DNA of 64,000 nt from Pelagibacterium flavum (lineage in GTDB: Bacteria; Pseudomonadota; Alphaproteobacteria; Rhizobiales; Devosiaceae), in contig NZ_CP107716.1 of assembly GCF_025854335.1 (NCBI RefSeq), positions 2,721,001 to 2,785,000 of the forward strand, written 5' to 3'. The notes under the pieces were generated by a model. That model did not search any database. It had not been told where the DNA came from and saw only the letters and a program-made list of their open reading frames with translations. This document shows, piece after piece, positions 16,649 through 25,999 of this stretch. Position 1 is the stretch's first letter. Each line of letters starts with the position of its first letter. Made by a program: the position numbers and the translations under genes.

Positions 16649-18163
16649 CTAATCTTCCGCGACGGCCAGCTTGAGCACATTGTGTTCTGAAAAGCTCGCA
16701 CGCAGCAATTCGCCTGCAACCCGGCCCTTCCGCAGGACAACAATCCGATCGGAAACCCCAATGACTTCTTCCATGTCGCTTGAAATCATTACGACGCCGA
16801 CCCCCGCATCAGCGAGTGCGCGCATGAGTTTGTATATTTCGGATTTGGCCCCCACATCGATACCGCGTGTCGGCTCATCAAAAATGATGAGCTTGGGCCT
16901 CATGGACAGCCACTTGCCCAGAACCACTTTTTGCTGGTTGCCCCCCGATAGCTCAGCGGCGTTGCGCAGGACGTCGCCCGACTTGATGGAGAGCCTTTCG
17001 CGCTGCTCGAGCGCCCGCACGACTTGTGCCTTGTGAGAAACGAACCCAAAGCGCGCAACAGAGCTCAGGTCTGCGAGCGAAATGTTTTCGCAAATCGAAC
17101 TTTCGAGCAGAAGACCCGTTTTCTTGCGGTCTTCGGGAACAAGGTAGATGCCGGCGTTGATGGCATCGCGTGGCGAGCCGGGGCGAAACGGGTGTCCGGC
17201 CAACGCAAGCTCGCCTTCGATGATTTCGCTGATGCCGAAGATGGCCTCGGCAAGCTCGGTGCGCCCGGCACCGACCAGTCCAGCCACCCCGAGGATCTCT
17301 CCGGTGCGAACGTCCAGATTGACGCTTGCTTGCGGGTTGGCGGCAGTTCTGATGCCTTTAAGAGAGAGTATTGTGGACCCGACCTCGCGTGAGGGCGGCG
17401 TATATAGTGCCCTAAGGTCACGGCCGATCATCAGCCGGATCATGGCATCATGGCTGATCTCATCTTTTGCCAATTCACCAGCGACTTGGCCGTCCCGCAG
17501 CGCCAGGACGCGATCGGCGCACTCTTGGATCTCACCGAGCCGATGGGAAATATAGATAACCGATATGCCGTCGGCTTTTAGGGCGGCAATCACTTTCATC
17601 AGCGTCTGTGTTTCAGTCAGTGTGAGGCAAGATGTCGGCTCGTCCATGATCACGACACGAGCATCAATTGAAAGGGCTTTGGCAATTTCCAGCAATTGCC
17701 GCTCAGCCAGCGACAAATCCGCAACCGGTGTATCGGGCCCGAAGGTCGCACCCACGCGCATGAGCAGCGGCCTTGCCGCGTCATAACTGGCCTGGTTATC
17801 GACCAGACCGATGCCGCGCTGGCGGATTTCGCGGCCCAGGAATATGTTGGCGGCGACATCGAGATTGTCAAAGACGTTGAGCTCTTGGTGAACAAAAGCA
17901 ATGCCTGCTGCCTGCGATTGGGGAACGCTTAACCGGTCGAAACGCTGGTCGACGAGTACGATTGCCCCCGAACTTGGCTCGATCACGCCGCCGAGCACTT
18001 TCATAAGGGTTGATTTGCCTGCACCGTTTTCCCCAATCAGGGCAAGGACCTCCCCTTTGTGAACGCGCAGCGACACCTCGGATAGGGCAACGACCCCAGG
18101 GTATACCTTGGAAATGTTTTCGAGCGACAGCATCGGCCGCTGTGTTTCGGTCATGATGGTCAT
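16649..18163 (-). CDS. Sugar ABC transporter ATPase, two tandem ABC domains (RbsA-like)
   Basis: About 504 residues from the chosen start (MTIMTETQRPMLSLENISK). Domain 1 has Walker A GENGAGKS, signature LSLAERQLLEIAKAL and Walker B VVIMDEPTSCLT. Domain 2 has a degenerate P-loop region and signature LSGGNQQKVVLGKWL with LIIFDEPTRGIDVG. This fits carbohydrate-importer ATPases that act as a single fused chain. A longer frame reaches 18262 but would run through the hairpin at 18228-18261, so the internal start is preferred. Confidence 0.93.
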   Translation of the reverse strand: MTIMTETQRPMLSLENISKVYPGVVALSEVSLRVHKGEVLALIGENGAGKSTLMKVLGGVIEPSSGAIVLVDQRFDRLSVPQSQAAGIAFVHQELNVFDNLDVAANIFLGREIRQRGIGLVDNQASYDAARPLLMRVGATFGPDTPVADLSLAERQLLEIAKALSIDARVVIMDEPTSCLTLTETQTLMKVIAALKADGISVIYISHRLGEIQECADRVLALRDGQVAGELAKDEISHDAMIRLMIGRDLRALYTPPSREVGSTILSLKGIRTAANPQASVNLDVRTGEILGVAGLVGAGRTELAEAIFGISEIIEGELALAGHPFRPGSPRDAINAGIYLVPEDRKKTGLLLESSICENISLADLSSVARFGFVSHKAQVVRALEQRERLSIKSGDVLRNAAELSGGNQQKVVLGKWLSMRPKLIIFDEPTRGIDVGAKSEIYKLMRALADAGVGVVMISSDMEEVIGVSDRIVVLRKGRVAGELLRASFSEHNVLKLAVAED

Positions 18164-18227
18164 TGGGCTGGTAAAATTCCCGGCGTTGCGCTGGCGAAAA
18201 TCTTGATTGGGCGTTTTAAACCAGCCA

Positions 18228-18261
18228 TGCCGCACCGGACCCTCGAAGGTCCCGTGCGGCA
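18228..18261 (-). terminator. Stable hairpin between binding-protein and ATPase genes
   Basis: The arms TGCCGCACCGGACC (18228-18241) and GGTCCCGTGCGGCA (18248-18261) pair with one mismatch and a 6-base loop. It follows the binding-protein stop on the reverse strand. Such hairpins after periplasmic binding-protein genes commonly stabilise the upstream mRNA and reduce read-through, giving an excess of binding protein. There is no long T-run. Confidence 0.6.
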
Positions 18262-18271
18262 CGGCAAATGA

Positions 18272-19219
18272 TCAGCCGTTGATGCGTGCTTTAAGTTCAG
18301 CCTCGAACGCATCCACATTGCTCTGATCGATGACCTTTGTCGGAACGATCATCAGGCCGTCTTCGGGAATCTCCGAAGCATCGCCCTCAAGGAACTTTGC
18401 CATCAGGTGCATGCCCTGATAGCCCCACTGATAGGGATCCTGAACCACCGTTCCTGCAAAGGTCCCTTCGCGTACAGCCCCCAGGGTTATCGGATCCTCG
18501 TCAAACCCGATGACAGTGATCTCGCCAAGTTTACCGGCGGCCTGTAGGGCCTCATAGATCTTGGGCGGGTTGTATGAGTAAAAGCCGACCATGCAGTCGA
18601 TATCGGGACTGGCAGCCAAAACATCATCAACGTTTGAGCGTGCACGGGCAAAATCTACATCGTCGCCGCGCACGTCCAGCAGTTCGATACCAGAACCCTC
18701 AACGGCCTGGCGAAAACCTGCGATACGCTCGATTGCGTTGTCGGCCCCCAAGAACCCGACAAAGCCCATGCATTTTCCCCCATCGGGCATCGCTTCAAGG
18801 GCAATTTCGCCCGCCTGAACACCGGCTAGCGTATTGGAAGAGCCAAGATAGGCAATGCGGTCACTGGTGGGGGCATCACTATCGGTGGTGAACAAAGGGA
18901 CCTGACCGGCAATACGGTTGAATGCATCCACTGAGTTCTTTGGATCGGCCGAGGAGATCATAATCGCATCGGTACCGGCGGCAACAAGATCATCCATCAG
19001 CGCGTTTTGCAGCGCTGCAGTACCCTGGGCGGGATAGCGAAACTGTAGGTCGTAGTCGGGCAGTTCTTGCTGGGCCCTGTTCACGCCGGCTTCGGCGAGC
19101 TTCCAGAAATCGGACGCAGCGTTGACCACAAAGGCGAGCTGGGGCTTGTCCTGTGCTAGCGCAGGACCCGTGATTGCTGCAGCAAGAACGGCAACAGACA
19201 ATGCAAATTTGAAGTTCAT
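18272..19219 (-). CDS. Periplasmic sugar-binding protein (RbsB-like)
   Basis: About 315 residues from MNFKFALSVAVLAAAITG, a clean signal peptide ending ALAQ. The mature part has the type I periplasmic fold: LAFVVNAASDFWKLAEAGV, DAIMISSADPKNSV, TTDSDAP and VIGFDEDPITLGAV. It delivers a sugar to the adjacent ATPase and permease. The start at 19219 is preferred over an earlier ATG because it begins the signal peptide. The ligand is unknown. Confidence 0.92.
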   Translation of the reverse strand: MNFKFALSVAVLAAAITGPALAQDKPQLAFVVNAASDFWKLAEAGVNRAQQELPDYDLQFRYPAQGTAALQNALMDDLVAAGTDAIMISSADPKNSVDAFNRIAGQVPLFTTDSDAPTSDRIAYLGSSNTLAGVQAGEIALEAMPDGGKCMGFVGFLGADNAIERIAGFRQAVEGSGIELLDVRGDDVDFARARSNVDDVLAASPDIDCMVGFYSYNPPKIYEALQAAGKLGEITVIGFDEDPITLGAVREGTFAGTVVQDPYQWGYQGMHLMAKFLEGDASEIPEDGLMIVPTKVIDQSNVDAFEAELKARING

Positions 19220-19407
19220 TCCTAACCTCCCAAATCGGCGACCAGTGGACATGCTCCGCTGGTCGTCATTTCTCCAATTGACCCGTCCCGCATTCATTTG
19301 CGTGAACGGTCGTACATATCCCTGGACGCCCGATCACACCGTGGCGCTGATAGCCACGCGCATCGGATCGTCTTGGATATTGCTGTTTCGAACCAGGCAC
19401 TTCCGGA

Positions 19408-20382
19408 TCATCCCGGGTACCAGACGGTTCGCGGATCATTGTCGGCGCGGACATAGCTCCACGCCTTTTCGATAAGGTGTTTGGTGTCCACGAGCGGATG
19501 CCAGTCAAGCAGCAGGCCGGCCTTGGCATTGCTGAGCCAATTGGAGAAATAGGGCGTAGCAATATCGGTTACGGGCAATTGGCGCGTCGCTTTCAGATGC
19601 GCTGCGATCTCAGCGTAATCGACCGGCCGGTCCATCGATATATTGAACAGCTGCCCCTTGGCCGCCGGGTTATCCAGCGCTGCAAGAATTGCGCTGACGA
19701 GGTCGCTGACATGCACGAAATTGCGTCTCAGAGGCGCACCATCTTGACCGCGCAGCAAAGGAATTGCCCCATCAGCGATATGGCGGCTGATCTCGGCTTG
19801 TGGCAGAAGGTCCTTCCAGGACGGGCCCCCAAACTGAGCCTTAAAGCTCAGCACATGCCGGAAATCGTCTTTCTCCATGATCCATGGCGCGCGAAGGCAG
19901 CAGCCATTAATGCCGTACTGGAACTGGTATTGTTCCAGCATGACCTCTTCAATGACCTTGGTTACCGCATAGCAGCCCGGGTAGGCGCGACGGGGCGCGC
20001 TCTCGGTGATCGGGTCGCGATAGTCATGGAAGATGTGGCCCACAGAGCAGTCTCCACCCATGAGGATGAACTGGTTTGCACTCTTAGAGCTGCGAAAAGC
20101 CTCAAGCAGGTTGAACATGCCTTTGACCCCGACATCCATCGCCAGGTCCGGGGATTCCTTGACTGCGGCCAGGTGCAGGACGTGGGTTACCTCCGACATC
20201 GCGGCCGCGACGTCCTCGCGGTCTGAAAGCGAGCCGCGAACGGACTCGACGTTGTCCATTTCAAGCATGCGGTTGTGGCACAAGGCTCTAACGGACCATC
20301 CAGCAAAGCGCTCGGCGCTCAGAAAGGCAGGCAGAAAATTTGAACCCACTTTTCCGGTCGCCCCGGTAATCAAAAGTTTCAT
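19408..20382 (-). CDS. NAD-dependent epimerase/dehydratase (SDR extended)
   Basis: About 324 residues from MKLLITGATGKVGSNF: glycine-rich GATGKVG for NAD binding, LHLAAVK near residue 75 and the catalytic pair Y-x3-K in CYAVTK. It is related to uronate dehydrogenases and UDP-sugar epimerases. It sits between the two binding-protein genes on the reverse strand, suggesting a role in catabolism of the imported sugar. The exact reaction is not determined. Confidence 0.85.
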   Translation of the reverse strand: MKLLITGATGKVGSNFLPAFLSAERFAGWSVRALCHNRMLEMDNVESVRGSLSDREDVAAAMSEVTHVLHLAAVKESPDLAMDVGVKGMFNLLEAFRSSKSANQFILMGGDCSVGHIFHDYRDPITESAPRRAYPGCYAVTKVIEEVMLEQYQFQYGINGCCLRAPWIMEKDDFRHVLSFKAQFGGPSWKDLLPQAEISRHIADGAIPLLRGQDGAPLRRNFVHVSDLVSAILAALDNPAAKGQLFNISMDRPVDYAEIAAHLKATRQLPVTDIATPYFSNWLSNAKAGLLLDWHPLVDTKHLIEKAWSYVRADNDPRTVWYPG

Positions 20383-20544
20383 TGCACTAGTCCTTGGTCC
20401 ACGGCCGTCACCCGCACAGGTTCGACGTGTCATGGCCATCAGTCTGTTGGCAGGTTTGGGTGCGGGGCTTGTCGAGGGCATAGCACCCAAAGCGCCATGC
20501 CCTCTCACCCTTGGGCGAGTGTCGCGTGTCCGGTCCGCCCCGAT

Positions 20545-21534
20545 TTACTGGGCGCAGAAACCCGGCTCTTCGTGGGTGCACACGTCAAGTCCCGTGTAGA
20601 TCGGATCTTCAACCGCCTCGCCATTGATGAGTTGGATCATGACGTCAGGAGCGCGCTGACCCATTTCAAAGGGTCGCTGGCCGATCTGGGCATGGCTGCG
20701 GCCTTCATTAAAGGCTTGGACCTGTGGTGGCAGGGTATCGCCCGCCACAATGATCAATTCGTTGCTCTCAAGGCGGTCCATGACCTGATCGGTGACTTGC
20801 GCATAGGCCTGGGGCGCAAACTGAGCCCAGCCGCCGATCAAGATGAAGGCATCCAGGTCCGGATTGGCGGTGAATACGTCCGCCATTTGCTGGTTGGCCA
20901 AGTCGATCTGATCATTGGTAAAGACCGGACATCCTTCGATTTCGCTCCAGCCGCCTTCTCCGCTCAGCCGATCGGTACCCTCTGTGCCAGCGATAGTGTC
21001 GCGGAAACCGGCGGCGCGAGCATTGATGTTGTCGGCGGCGACGTTGCCCAATTGCAGGCAGATCGTGCCGCCTTCTGGTTTGAGCCGTTGGGCCTGTTCG
21101 GCCATCATCACGCCCATCAAGTAATTGTCAGTGCCCAGGAACGTGGCGCGCAGGGAACGATCGGCTTCCGAAAGATCAGCGTCCACCGTCATTACCGGGA
21201 TATCGGGGGCGATCTCCCGCAGACGGTTGGCCATGGCGGGCGCGTTGGACGGGGAAATGGCAATGGCATCCACGCCCCGCGTGATCAGGTCATCCACGAG
21301 CTGGACCTGGCCGGCCTCATCGGCGCTTGACGCCGGGCCGGTGTATAGGCACTCAAAATCAGAGTCCGGATTGTTGGCTCCCCAATCCTGACACCCCAGG
21401 TTGATCTGCTCGAAAAATGGATTATCCAGCCCCTTGACCACGATGGCCAGGGTTCTTTTGTCCTGGGCAAGCGCCCCAGGGGCGACTAGCGCGAGTGTAA
21501 CGGCAATAGCCGAAATTTGACGTACGTACCTCAA
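20545..21534 (-). CDS. Second periplasmic sugar-binding protein (FrcB-like)
   Basis: A 329-residue protein with signal peptide MRYVRQISAIAVTLALVAPG...ALAQ. The mature part starts TLAIVVKGLDNPFFEQIN, the typical sugar-binding fold, then DAIAISPSNAPAM, MTVDADL and IVAGDTLPPQ. Three Cys in the first and last quarters may form disulfides. The start is a TTG placed 10 bases after GGAGG. It is divergent from the FrcA/FrcC-like genes and is likely their binding partner. Confidence 0.9.
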   Translation of the reverse strand: MRYVRQISAIAVTLALVAPGALAQDKRTLAIVVKGLDNPFFEQINLGCQDWGANNPDSDFECLYTGPASSADEAGQVQLVDDLITRGVDAIAISPSNAPAMANRLREIAPDIPVMTVDADLSEADRSLRATFLGTDNYLMGVMMAEQAQRLKPEGGTICLQLGNVAADNINARAAGFRDTIAGTEGTDRLSGEGGWSEIEGCPVFTNDQIDLANQQMADVFTANPDLDAFILIGGWAQFAPQAYAQVTDQVMDRLESNELIIVAGDTLPPQVQAFNEGRSHAQIGQRPFEMGQRAPDVMIQLINGEAVEDPIYTGLDVCTHEEPGFCAQ

Positions 21535-21871
21535 CTTGAATCATCCTCCCAGTGTTGTACCCAGCCGCGCCCAATCCTTGGGACAATGGCCAGGATGAAT
21601 TGCCGCTTTCGGGGTGTCCGTGCGCGGCAAAATGGTCCAATCGGCCCGGCTTCGCATTATCGCGCATTATTAGCGATCTTGAGCGGGTACGATTGATTAT
21701 ATAATATGCTAATATTATCGTTCTGCCTCTGATCGTCAAGCCCAATATTCGACATCGGGGGCCGAAAGGTATGTAGCTCTCCGCGCTGTGGCAGTGATAA
21801 CGTGTGGTTGGTAGGGTCGCAGCGAGTTGAGTTCGGCCCGGCACCTGCAGGGCTGATTACGAGGGGCAAAA
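21535..21871. other. Divergent promoter region of the FrcB- and FrcA-like genes
   Basis: About 337 bases with no convincing gene; the middle (21650-21720) is markedly AT-rich for this genome. It contains the inverted repeat at 21701-21718 and a near-direct repeat GCATTATCGCGCATTATTAG (21654-21673). It should hold both divergent promoters. Confidence 0.5.
21701..21718. promoter_or_regulatory. Candidate operator, perfect 7-4-7 inverted repeat
   Basis: ATAATAT (21701-21707), spacer GCTA, ATATTAT (21712-21718), in the AT-rich middle of the divergent promoter region. The position suits a regulator of the sugar transporter genes; the LacI-family protein at 24696 is one candidate, but the site does not look like a classical LacI-type GC-centred operator. 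Confidence 0.4.
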
Positions 21872-22612
21872 ATGAGCGCACTCAGACTTGATAATATTAG
21901 TAAAAACTTTGGCGCAATTCACGCATTGGACAATGTATCTCTGGCCATTGAGCCAGGAGAGGTGGTTGGGCTGATGGGAGACAACGGCGCGGGGAAATCT
22001 ACACTCGTTAAAGTCATTGCAGGAAACTTCGCACCCACATCAGGTCAGATCTTTATTTCCAATAAGCCTGCTGAATTTCACAAGCCGCTTGACGCGCAGC
22101 GGGCGGGAATCGAAGTCGTGTACCAGGACCTCGCGATCTGCAACAATCTCTCGGCCGCCTCCAATGTGTTTCTTGGCCGTGAGATGACCAAGCCGTTCGG
22201 GCCAATCCGCATCGTGGACTATGCCGGGATGCGCGCAAAATCAGCGCAGCTTTTCGAACGCATCAAATCGGAAACCCGGCCACGGGACCTGGTCCGGCGC
22301 ATGTCGGGAGGACAACGTCAGGCCGTCGCGATTGCACGTACCCTGCTTTATGACGCCCGGATCGTGCTGATGGACGAGCCAACCGCCGCAATTTCGGTCC
22401 GCCAGGTTGCCGAAGTCCTCAAGCTCATCCGCTACCTCAGCGACCAGGGCATTGCAGTGGTTTTGATCAGCCACCGCATGCCGGACGTTTTCGAGGTCGC
22501 CGACAAGATTGCGGTGCTGCGCCGCGGGCGCCTGGTCGCAAGCAAGAAGGCGAGCGAATCTTCGCCCGAGGAAGTAACCGGGCTGATCACCGGCGCCATC
22601 GAGGCAGCCTGA
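21872..22612 (+). CDS. Single-domain sugar ABC ATPase (FrcA-like)
   Basis: A 246-residue ATPase with one ABC domain: Walker A GDNGAGKS at about 38-45, Q-loop VYQDLAICNNL, signature MSGGQRQAVAIA and Walker B IVLMDEPTAAIS followed by LISHRM. Fructose (FrcA)-type importers use single-domain ATPases like this rather than the fused RbsA type. It is followed by its permease gene. The specificity is inferred from family type only. Confidence 0.9.
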   Translation: MSALRLDNISKNFGAIHALDNVSLAIEPGEVVGLMGDNGAGKSTLVKVIAGNFAPTSGQIFISNKPAEFHKPLDAQRAGIEVVYQDLAICNNLSAASNVFLGREMTKPFGPIRIVDYAGMRAKSAQLFERIKSETRPRDLVRRMSGGQRQAVAIARTLLYDARIVLMDEPTAAISVRQVAEVLKLIRYLSDQGIAVVLISHRMPDVFEVADKIAVLRRGRLVASKKASESSPEEVTGLITGAIEAA

Positions 22613-22684
22613 ACCAAGAGCTAAAATTCCGCTCCCAATTCCGCTGTTGCAAAAGACAGTCGTGGAGCGATCCGGGGAGAAAAT

Positions 22685-23689
22685 ATGTCCAATAGCAACG
22701 CTATCCACCAGGTGATTGATCGCTCCGAGCATAAGGACGCGCTCACGCGTCTTGCCAGCCACCAAACCTTCTGGGTGTTCATCGCCGCCCTCCTGGCGTG
22801 TCTCGCACTCACGATATTTACCGACACGTTCGCGACCGAACGCAACATCTTCAACGTCACCCGCAACTTCGCGTTCGTGGGAATTATCGCGCTCGGCATG
22901 ACCGCGGTAATTGCCTCTGGCGGGATCGATCTTTCAGTCGGCTCCACGGTTGCGCTTTCGGCAATGGCGGTGGCCGTTCTGATGTCGTCCGGCTTGCCGA
23001 TTTGGGTTGGCATCCCGGCAGCCCTGCTGGTGGCAGCGCTCGTGGGCATGGTCAACGGTGCGCTCATTGCCTATGCCGGCATGCCCCCCTTCGTTGTGAC
23101 ATTAGGCATGCTCTCAGTGGCGCGTTCACTGGCGATGGTGCTGTCCAACAACAAGATGATTTACGAATTTGGCCCCGACCACGCCCTGCTGTTGCAGCTC
23201 GGCGGCGGCGCCACCTATGGCATACCGAACCCTGTAATCGTGCTCGTTGTTCTAACAGCTCTTACCGCGTTTCTTTTTAGATGGACGCGCTGGGGCCAAC
23301 ATCTTTTCGCAATTGGCGGCAATGAACAGGCTGCCAAGCTGACAGGAATACCCGTCAAGCACCTTAAAATCTCGGTCTATGTATTTGCCGCGCTCATGGC
23401 TGGCATTACCGGGGTTCTGGAAGTCGGCTGGCTCGGCGGCGTCACCACAAATCTCGGTCAGGCGATGGAACTTACCGTCATAGCGGCTGCGGTTATCGGA
23501 GGAGCCAATCTTGCTGGCGGTGTTGGAACGGCCTTTGGCGCAGTTGTCGGTGCGCTGCTGATCGAGGTGATCCGCAATAGCCTCATTTTGTTGGGCATCA
23601 GCACTTTTTGGCAGGGCGCCTTTGTCGGCACCTTCATCGTAATTGCAGTGGCCTTTGACCGCTTTCGCAATTTTCGCTCATCGGAATAA
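22685..23689 (+). CDS. Sugar ABC transporter permease (FrcC-like)
   Basis: A 334-residue BPD_transp_2 membrane protein. It has the signature GGIDLSVGSTVALSAMAV near residue 79 and the coupling loop GGNEQAAKLTGIPVKHLK near 217, with about ten hydrophobic segments. A GGGGAGA-like ribosome binding site lies just upstream. It forms one transporter with the preceding ATPase and the divergent binding protein. Confidence 0.92.
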   Translation: MSNSNAIHQVIDRSEHKDALTRLASHQTFWVFIAALLACLALTIFTDTFATERNIFNVTRNFAFVGIIALGMTAVIASGGIDLSVGSTVALSAMAVAVLMSSGLPIWVGIPAALLVAALVGMVNGALIAYAGMPPFVVTLGMLSVARSLAMVLSNNKMIYEFGPDHALLLQLGGGATYGIPNPVIVLVVLTALTAFLFRWTRWGQHLFAIGGNEQAAKLTGIPVKHLKISVYVFAALMAGITGVLEVGWLGGVTTNLGQAMELTVIAAAVIGGANLAGGVGTAFGAVVGALLIEVIRNSLILLGISTFWQGAFVGTFIVIAVAFDRFRNFRSSE

Positions 23690-23747
23690 CCGCCACCCAC
23701 GCAACAAGCGCCTCGCAGGACGCACGTATCACTCGGCAATTTCTCAG

Positions 23748-24676
23748 AGCCCAACCCGAAAAGAGTTGAGCAGTTTCAGCAGGTTGTGATTCAGTTCGGT
23801 TGCGAGACTGAACGGAGAACACAATGGCCTGGACCGAAACTGCCCGACACGAGTATGCGCGACGTGGGCGTCGTTATTCAAGCGATCTGACCGACCAGGA
23901 ATGGGCGATCATCGCGCCCCTCATGCCGCCTGCGCGATCTATCGGTCGACCGAGGACCACGAATTTGCGGTCCGTGATGGATGCTGTGCTCTACATGGCC
24001 TCGAGCGGTTGCCAATGGAGCCTGCTGCCAGGAGAGTTTCCGCCACCATCGACGGTGCAGCGCTATTTCTATGACTGGCGTGACAGCGGTTTGCTCGCCA
24101 TCATCAACCATCACCTGGTGATGATAGCCCGCGAGTGCGAAGGGCGTGAGGCTTCACCCTCGGCGGGCGTGATCGACAGCCAAAGTGTCAAGACCACCGA
24201 AAGCGGCGGGGTCCGGGGCTATGATGCAGGAAAGAAGATCAAGGGTCGCAAGCGCCATATCGTCACCGACACGCTGGGCTTAATGGTAGGGCTGGTCGTC
24301 CACAGTGCCGATGTCCAGGATCGGGACGGTGCTGCCACCGTGCTCCAATCGATCCGTTCGAGCTTTCCCTGGCTGCGTCATGTCTTCGCCGATGGTGGCT
24401 ATGCTGGCCCCAAATTACGCGGTTCATTGGCCAAGATAGGCCGCTGGGATCTGCAAATCGTCAAACGCTCCGACACTGCCAAGGGGTTCGAGCTCTTACC
24501 GCGCCGCTGGGTCGTCGAGCGCACCTTTGCCTGGTTGGGACGCTGTCGGCGCTTGGCCAAAGACTGGGAAAGATCGGTCGCCAGCGCCCAGGCGTGGATC
24601 TTCATCGCACACATCCGAATCCTAACACGGCGGATCGCAAGGCACTGCAATTGCTCATAGAGTTTCGAGTCGGGCA
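23748..24676 (+). mobile_element. IS5-family insertion sequence (929 bp) with target duplication
   Basis: The imperfect terminal inverted repeats are AGCCCAACCCGAAAA on the left (23748) and TGCCCGACTCGAAAC read inward from 24676. Both ends are flanked by the direct repeat CTCAG (23743-23747 and 24677-24681), matching the CTNAG target of this IS5 group. The intact duplication implies a fairly recent single insertion. It landed between the permease and LacI genes without cutting either. Confidence 0.88.
23824..24660 (+). CDS. IS5-family transposase
   Basis: A 278-residue, single-frame DDE transposase. The N-terminal DUF4096-like part has LTDQEWAIIAPLMPP; the DDE residues lie in AGVIDSQSVKTTES, HVFADGGYAGPKL and WVVERTFAWLGRCRRL. 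Its frame is intact and it fills the element, so the copy may be active. Confidence 0.93.
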   Translation: MAWTETARHEYARRGRRYSSDLTDQEWAIIAPLMPPARSIGRPRTTNLRSVMDAVLYMASSGCQWSLLPGEFPPPSTVQRYFYDWRDSGLLAIINHHLVMIARECEGREASPSAGVIDSQSVKTTESGGVRGYDAGKKIKGRKRHIVTDTLGLMVGLVVHSADVQDRDGAATVLQSIRSSFPWLRHVFADGGYAGPKLRGSLAKIGRWDLQIVKRSDTAKGFELLPRRWVVERTFAWLGRCRRLAKDWERSVASAQAWIFIAHIRILTRRIARHCNCS

Positions 24677-24695
24677 CTCAGGCGCTTTGGCGCGA

Positions 24696-25757
24696 TCAAC
24701 CGAACTGGGCGACGTCTTGCGAGGCTGTATCAGTCGATTCACGCGCGATTAATTCGCACGTGATTTTGGTGCGCGTCGGGGAAAGTTCCAGCCCCCCGAC
24801 AGTATCGAGCAAAATTTCGGCGGCCGAGCGGCCCATTTCGTAAAGCGGCAGCACGAGCGTTGACAGCGGCGGGTGCAGGTACTGGGCAATTTCACGATCA
24901 TCAAACCCGATTACCGCGACATCGTCGGGCACGACCAACCCCAATTCCTTGAGCGCATCAAAACATCCCAAGGCCGTCAGATCATTCGCGCAAAAAATTG
25001 CGTCTGGCCGATTATCTAGCTTCATGAGCTCATGCGTCATCTCGTACCCGGCTGAGGGCTCCCAGTTGCCCGGCCGCACCAGCGCGGGGTCGAATGGGAT
25101 GTCATTGCTGGCCAGCGCTTGCTTGTATCCTTTTAGCCGATCACGCGCCGCATCCACTCCGTCTTGTCCATTGATGAACCCGATCCGCCTCCTGCCCATC
25201 GCCAACAAGTGCTCGGTGGCTGTCCTTCCTCCGATCAAGTCTCCTGGCAGAACGGAATGGAACTTGCGCTCGTCGTCATAACAATTGACCAAAACAAGAC
25301 GCCGGCTGGCAAGCAATGGCGGCACCTGAACCCGCCGCGTGAGGATTGTCCCATACAGTACGCCGAGAATGGGAAGGCTGCCCAGTCCCGAAAGGATATT
25401 GGTCACGGCGTCGGCATCGCCGTGACTGACCGCTAGCAATACGCTGATGCCATATTCCAGTGCTTTGTCTCTGGCACCCTCGAACGCCAGCGACATCCAC
25501 GGATCGGTGGATGTCTCGTCAGCGATGAAAACGATCGTTGACTTTCCATCCGGAGCCGCACGAGAACCTCGGCGGACAAATTTATAGTCCAGCTCCCGGG
25601 CGGCATCGAGAACCTTTCGACGGGTATGATCAGCGAGTCTCGCACCCTTGCTGCCGCTTAGGACGAGTGAAACTGTGGCTTGGGAGACACCCGCTGCGGC
25701 CGCAACGTCCATCATAGTGGCTCGCGCCCCCCCCGGTTTCTTATTGGATTTCGACAT
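24696..25757 (-). CDS. LacI-family transcriptional regulator
   Basis: About 353 residues from MSKSNKKPGG. The DNA-binding headpiece is MMDVAAAAGVSQATVSLVLS with the hinge helix RRKVLDAARELDYK, followed by a periplasmic-binding-protein-like sensor (VFIADETSTDPWMSLAFEGA, VIGFDDREIAQYLHPPLSTL). Family members repress sugar catabolic genes until the sugar binds. It stands divergent from an MFS gene and close to the two transporter clusters, which are its likely targets. Confidence 0.92.
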   Translation of the reverse strand: MSKSNKKPGGARATMMDVAAAAGVSQATVSLVLSGSKGARLADHTRRKVLDAARELDYKFVRRGSRAAPDGKSTIVFIADETSTDPWMSLAFEGARDKALEYGISVLLAVSHGDADAVTNILSGLGSLPILGVLYGTILTRRVQVPPLLASRRLVLVNCYDDERKFHSVLPGDLIGGRTATEHLLAMGRRRIGFINGQDGVDAARDRLKGYKQALASNDIPFDPALVRPGNWEPSAGYEMTHELMKLDNRPDAIFCANDLTALGCFDALKELGLVVPDDVAVIGFDDREIAQYLHPPLSTLVLPLYEMGRSAAEILLDTVGGLELSPTRTKITCELIARESTDTASQDVAQFG

Positions 25758-25959
25758 CAACTCCGTCGCGCTGCTAGAATTGGGATCAATTTGGTCTGGC
25801 TCCATCACGTTCGTATAGCACTATTTCGAGCGTACCCGGCAATTGCGCGGTCGCCAGTGAGCAAAGCAGAAACAAAGCCTCGCTCCCGACTCGATCAGTG
25901 GTCTGATCTCTGGATCGGCCATACCGGAAGCTGGTAAGCGAAAAGGCAGGTAAACCATC

Positions 25960-25983
25960 GGGGGCAGAGGAAACGCTGCCCCC
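25960..25983 (+). terminator. Strong hairpin just before the MFS gene
   Basis: GGGGGCAG (25960-25967), loop AGGAAACG, CTGCCCCC (25976-25983), then ATTTCTTC. It ends 16 bases before the presumed MFS start, in the space expected for its leader and ribosome binding site, so it could be an attenuator or a translation-control hairpin rather than a plain terminator. Confidence 0.45.
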
Positions 25984-25999
25984 ATTTCTTCGTCCTTCA

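Noticed and set aside
18164..18262. Longer N-terminus for the RbsA-like ATPase
   Set aside because: The extra residues come from the hairpin sequence and do not resemble ABC proteins.
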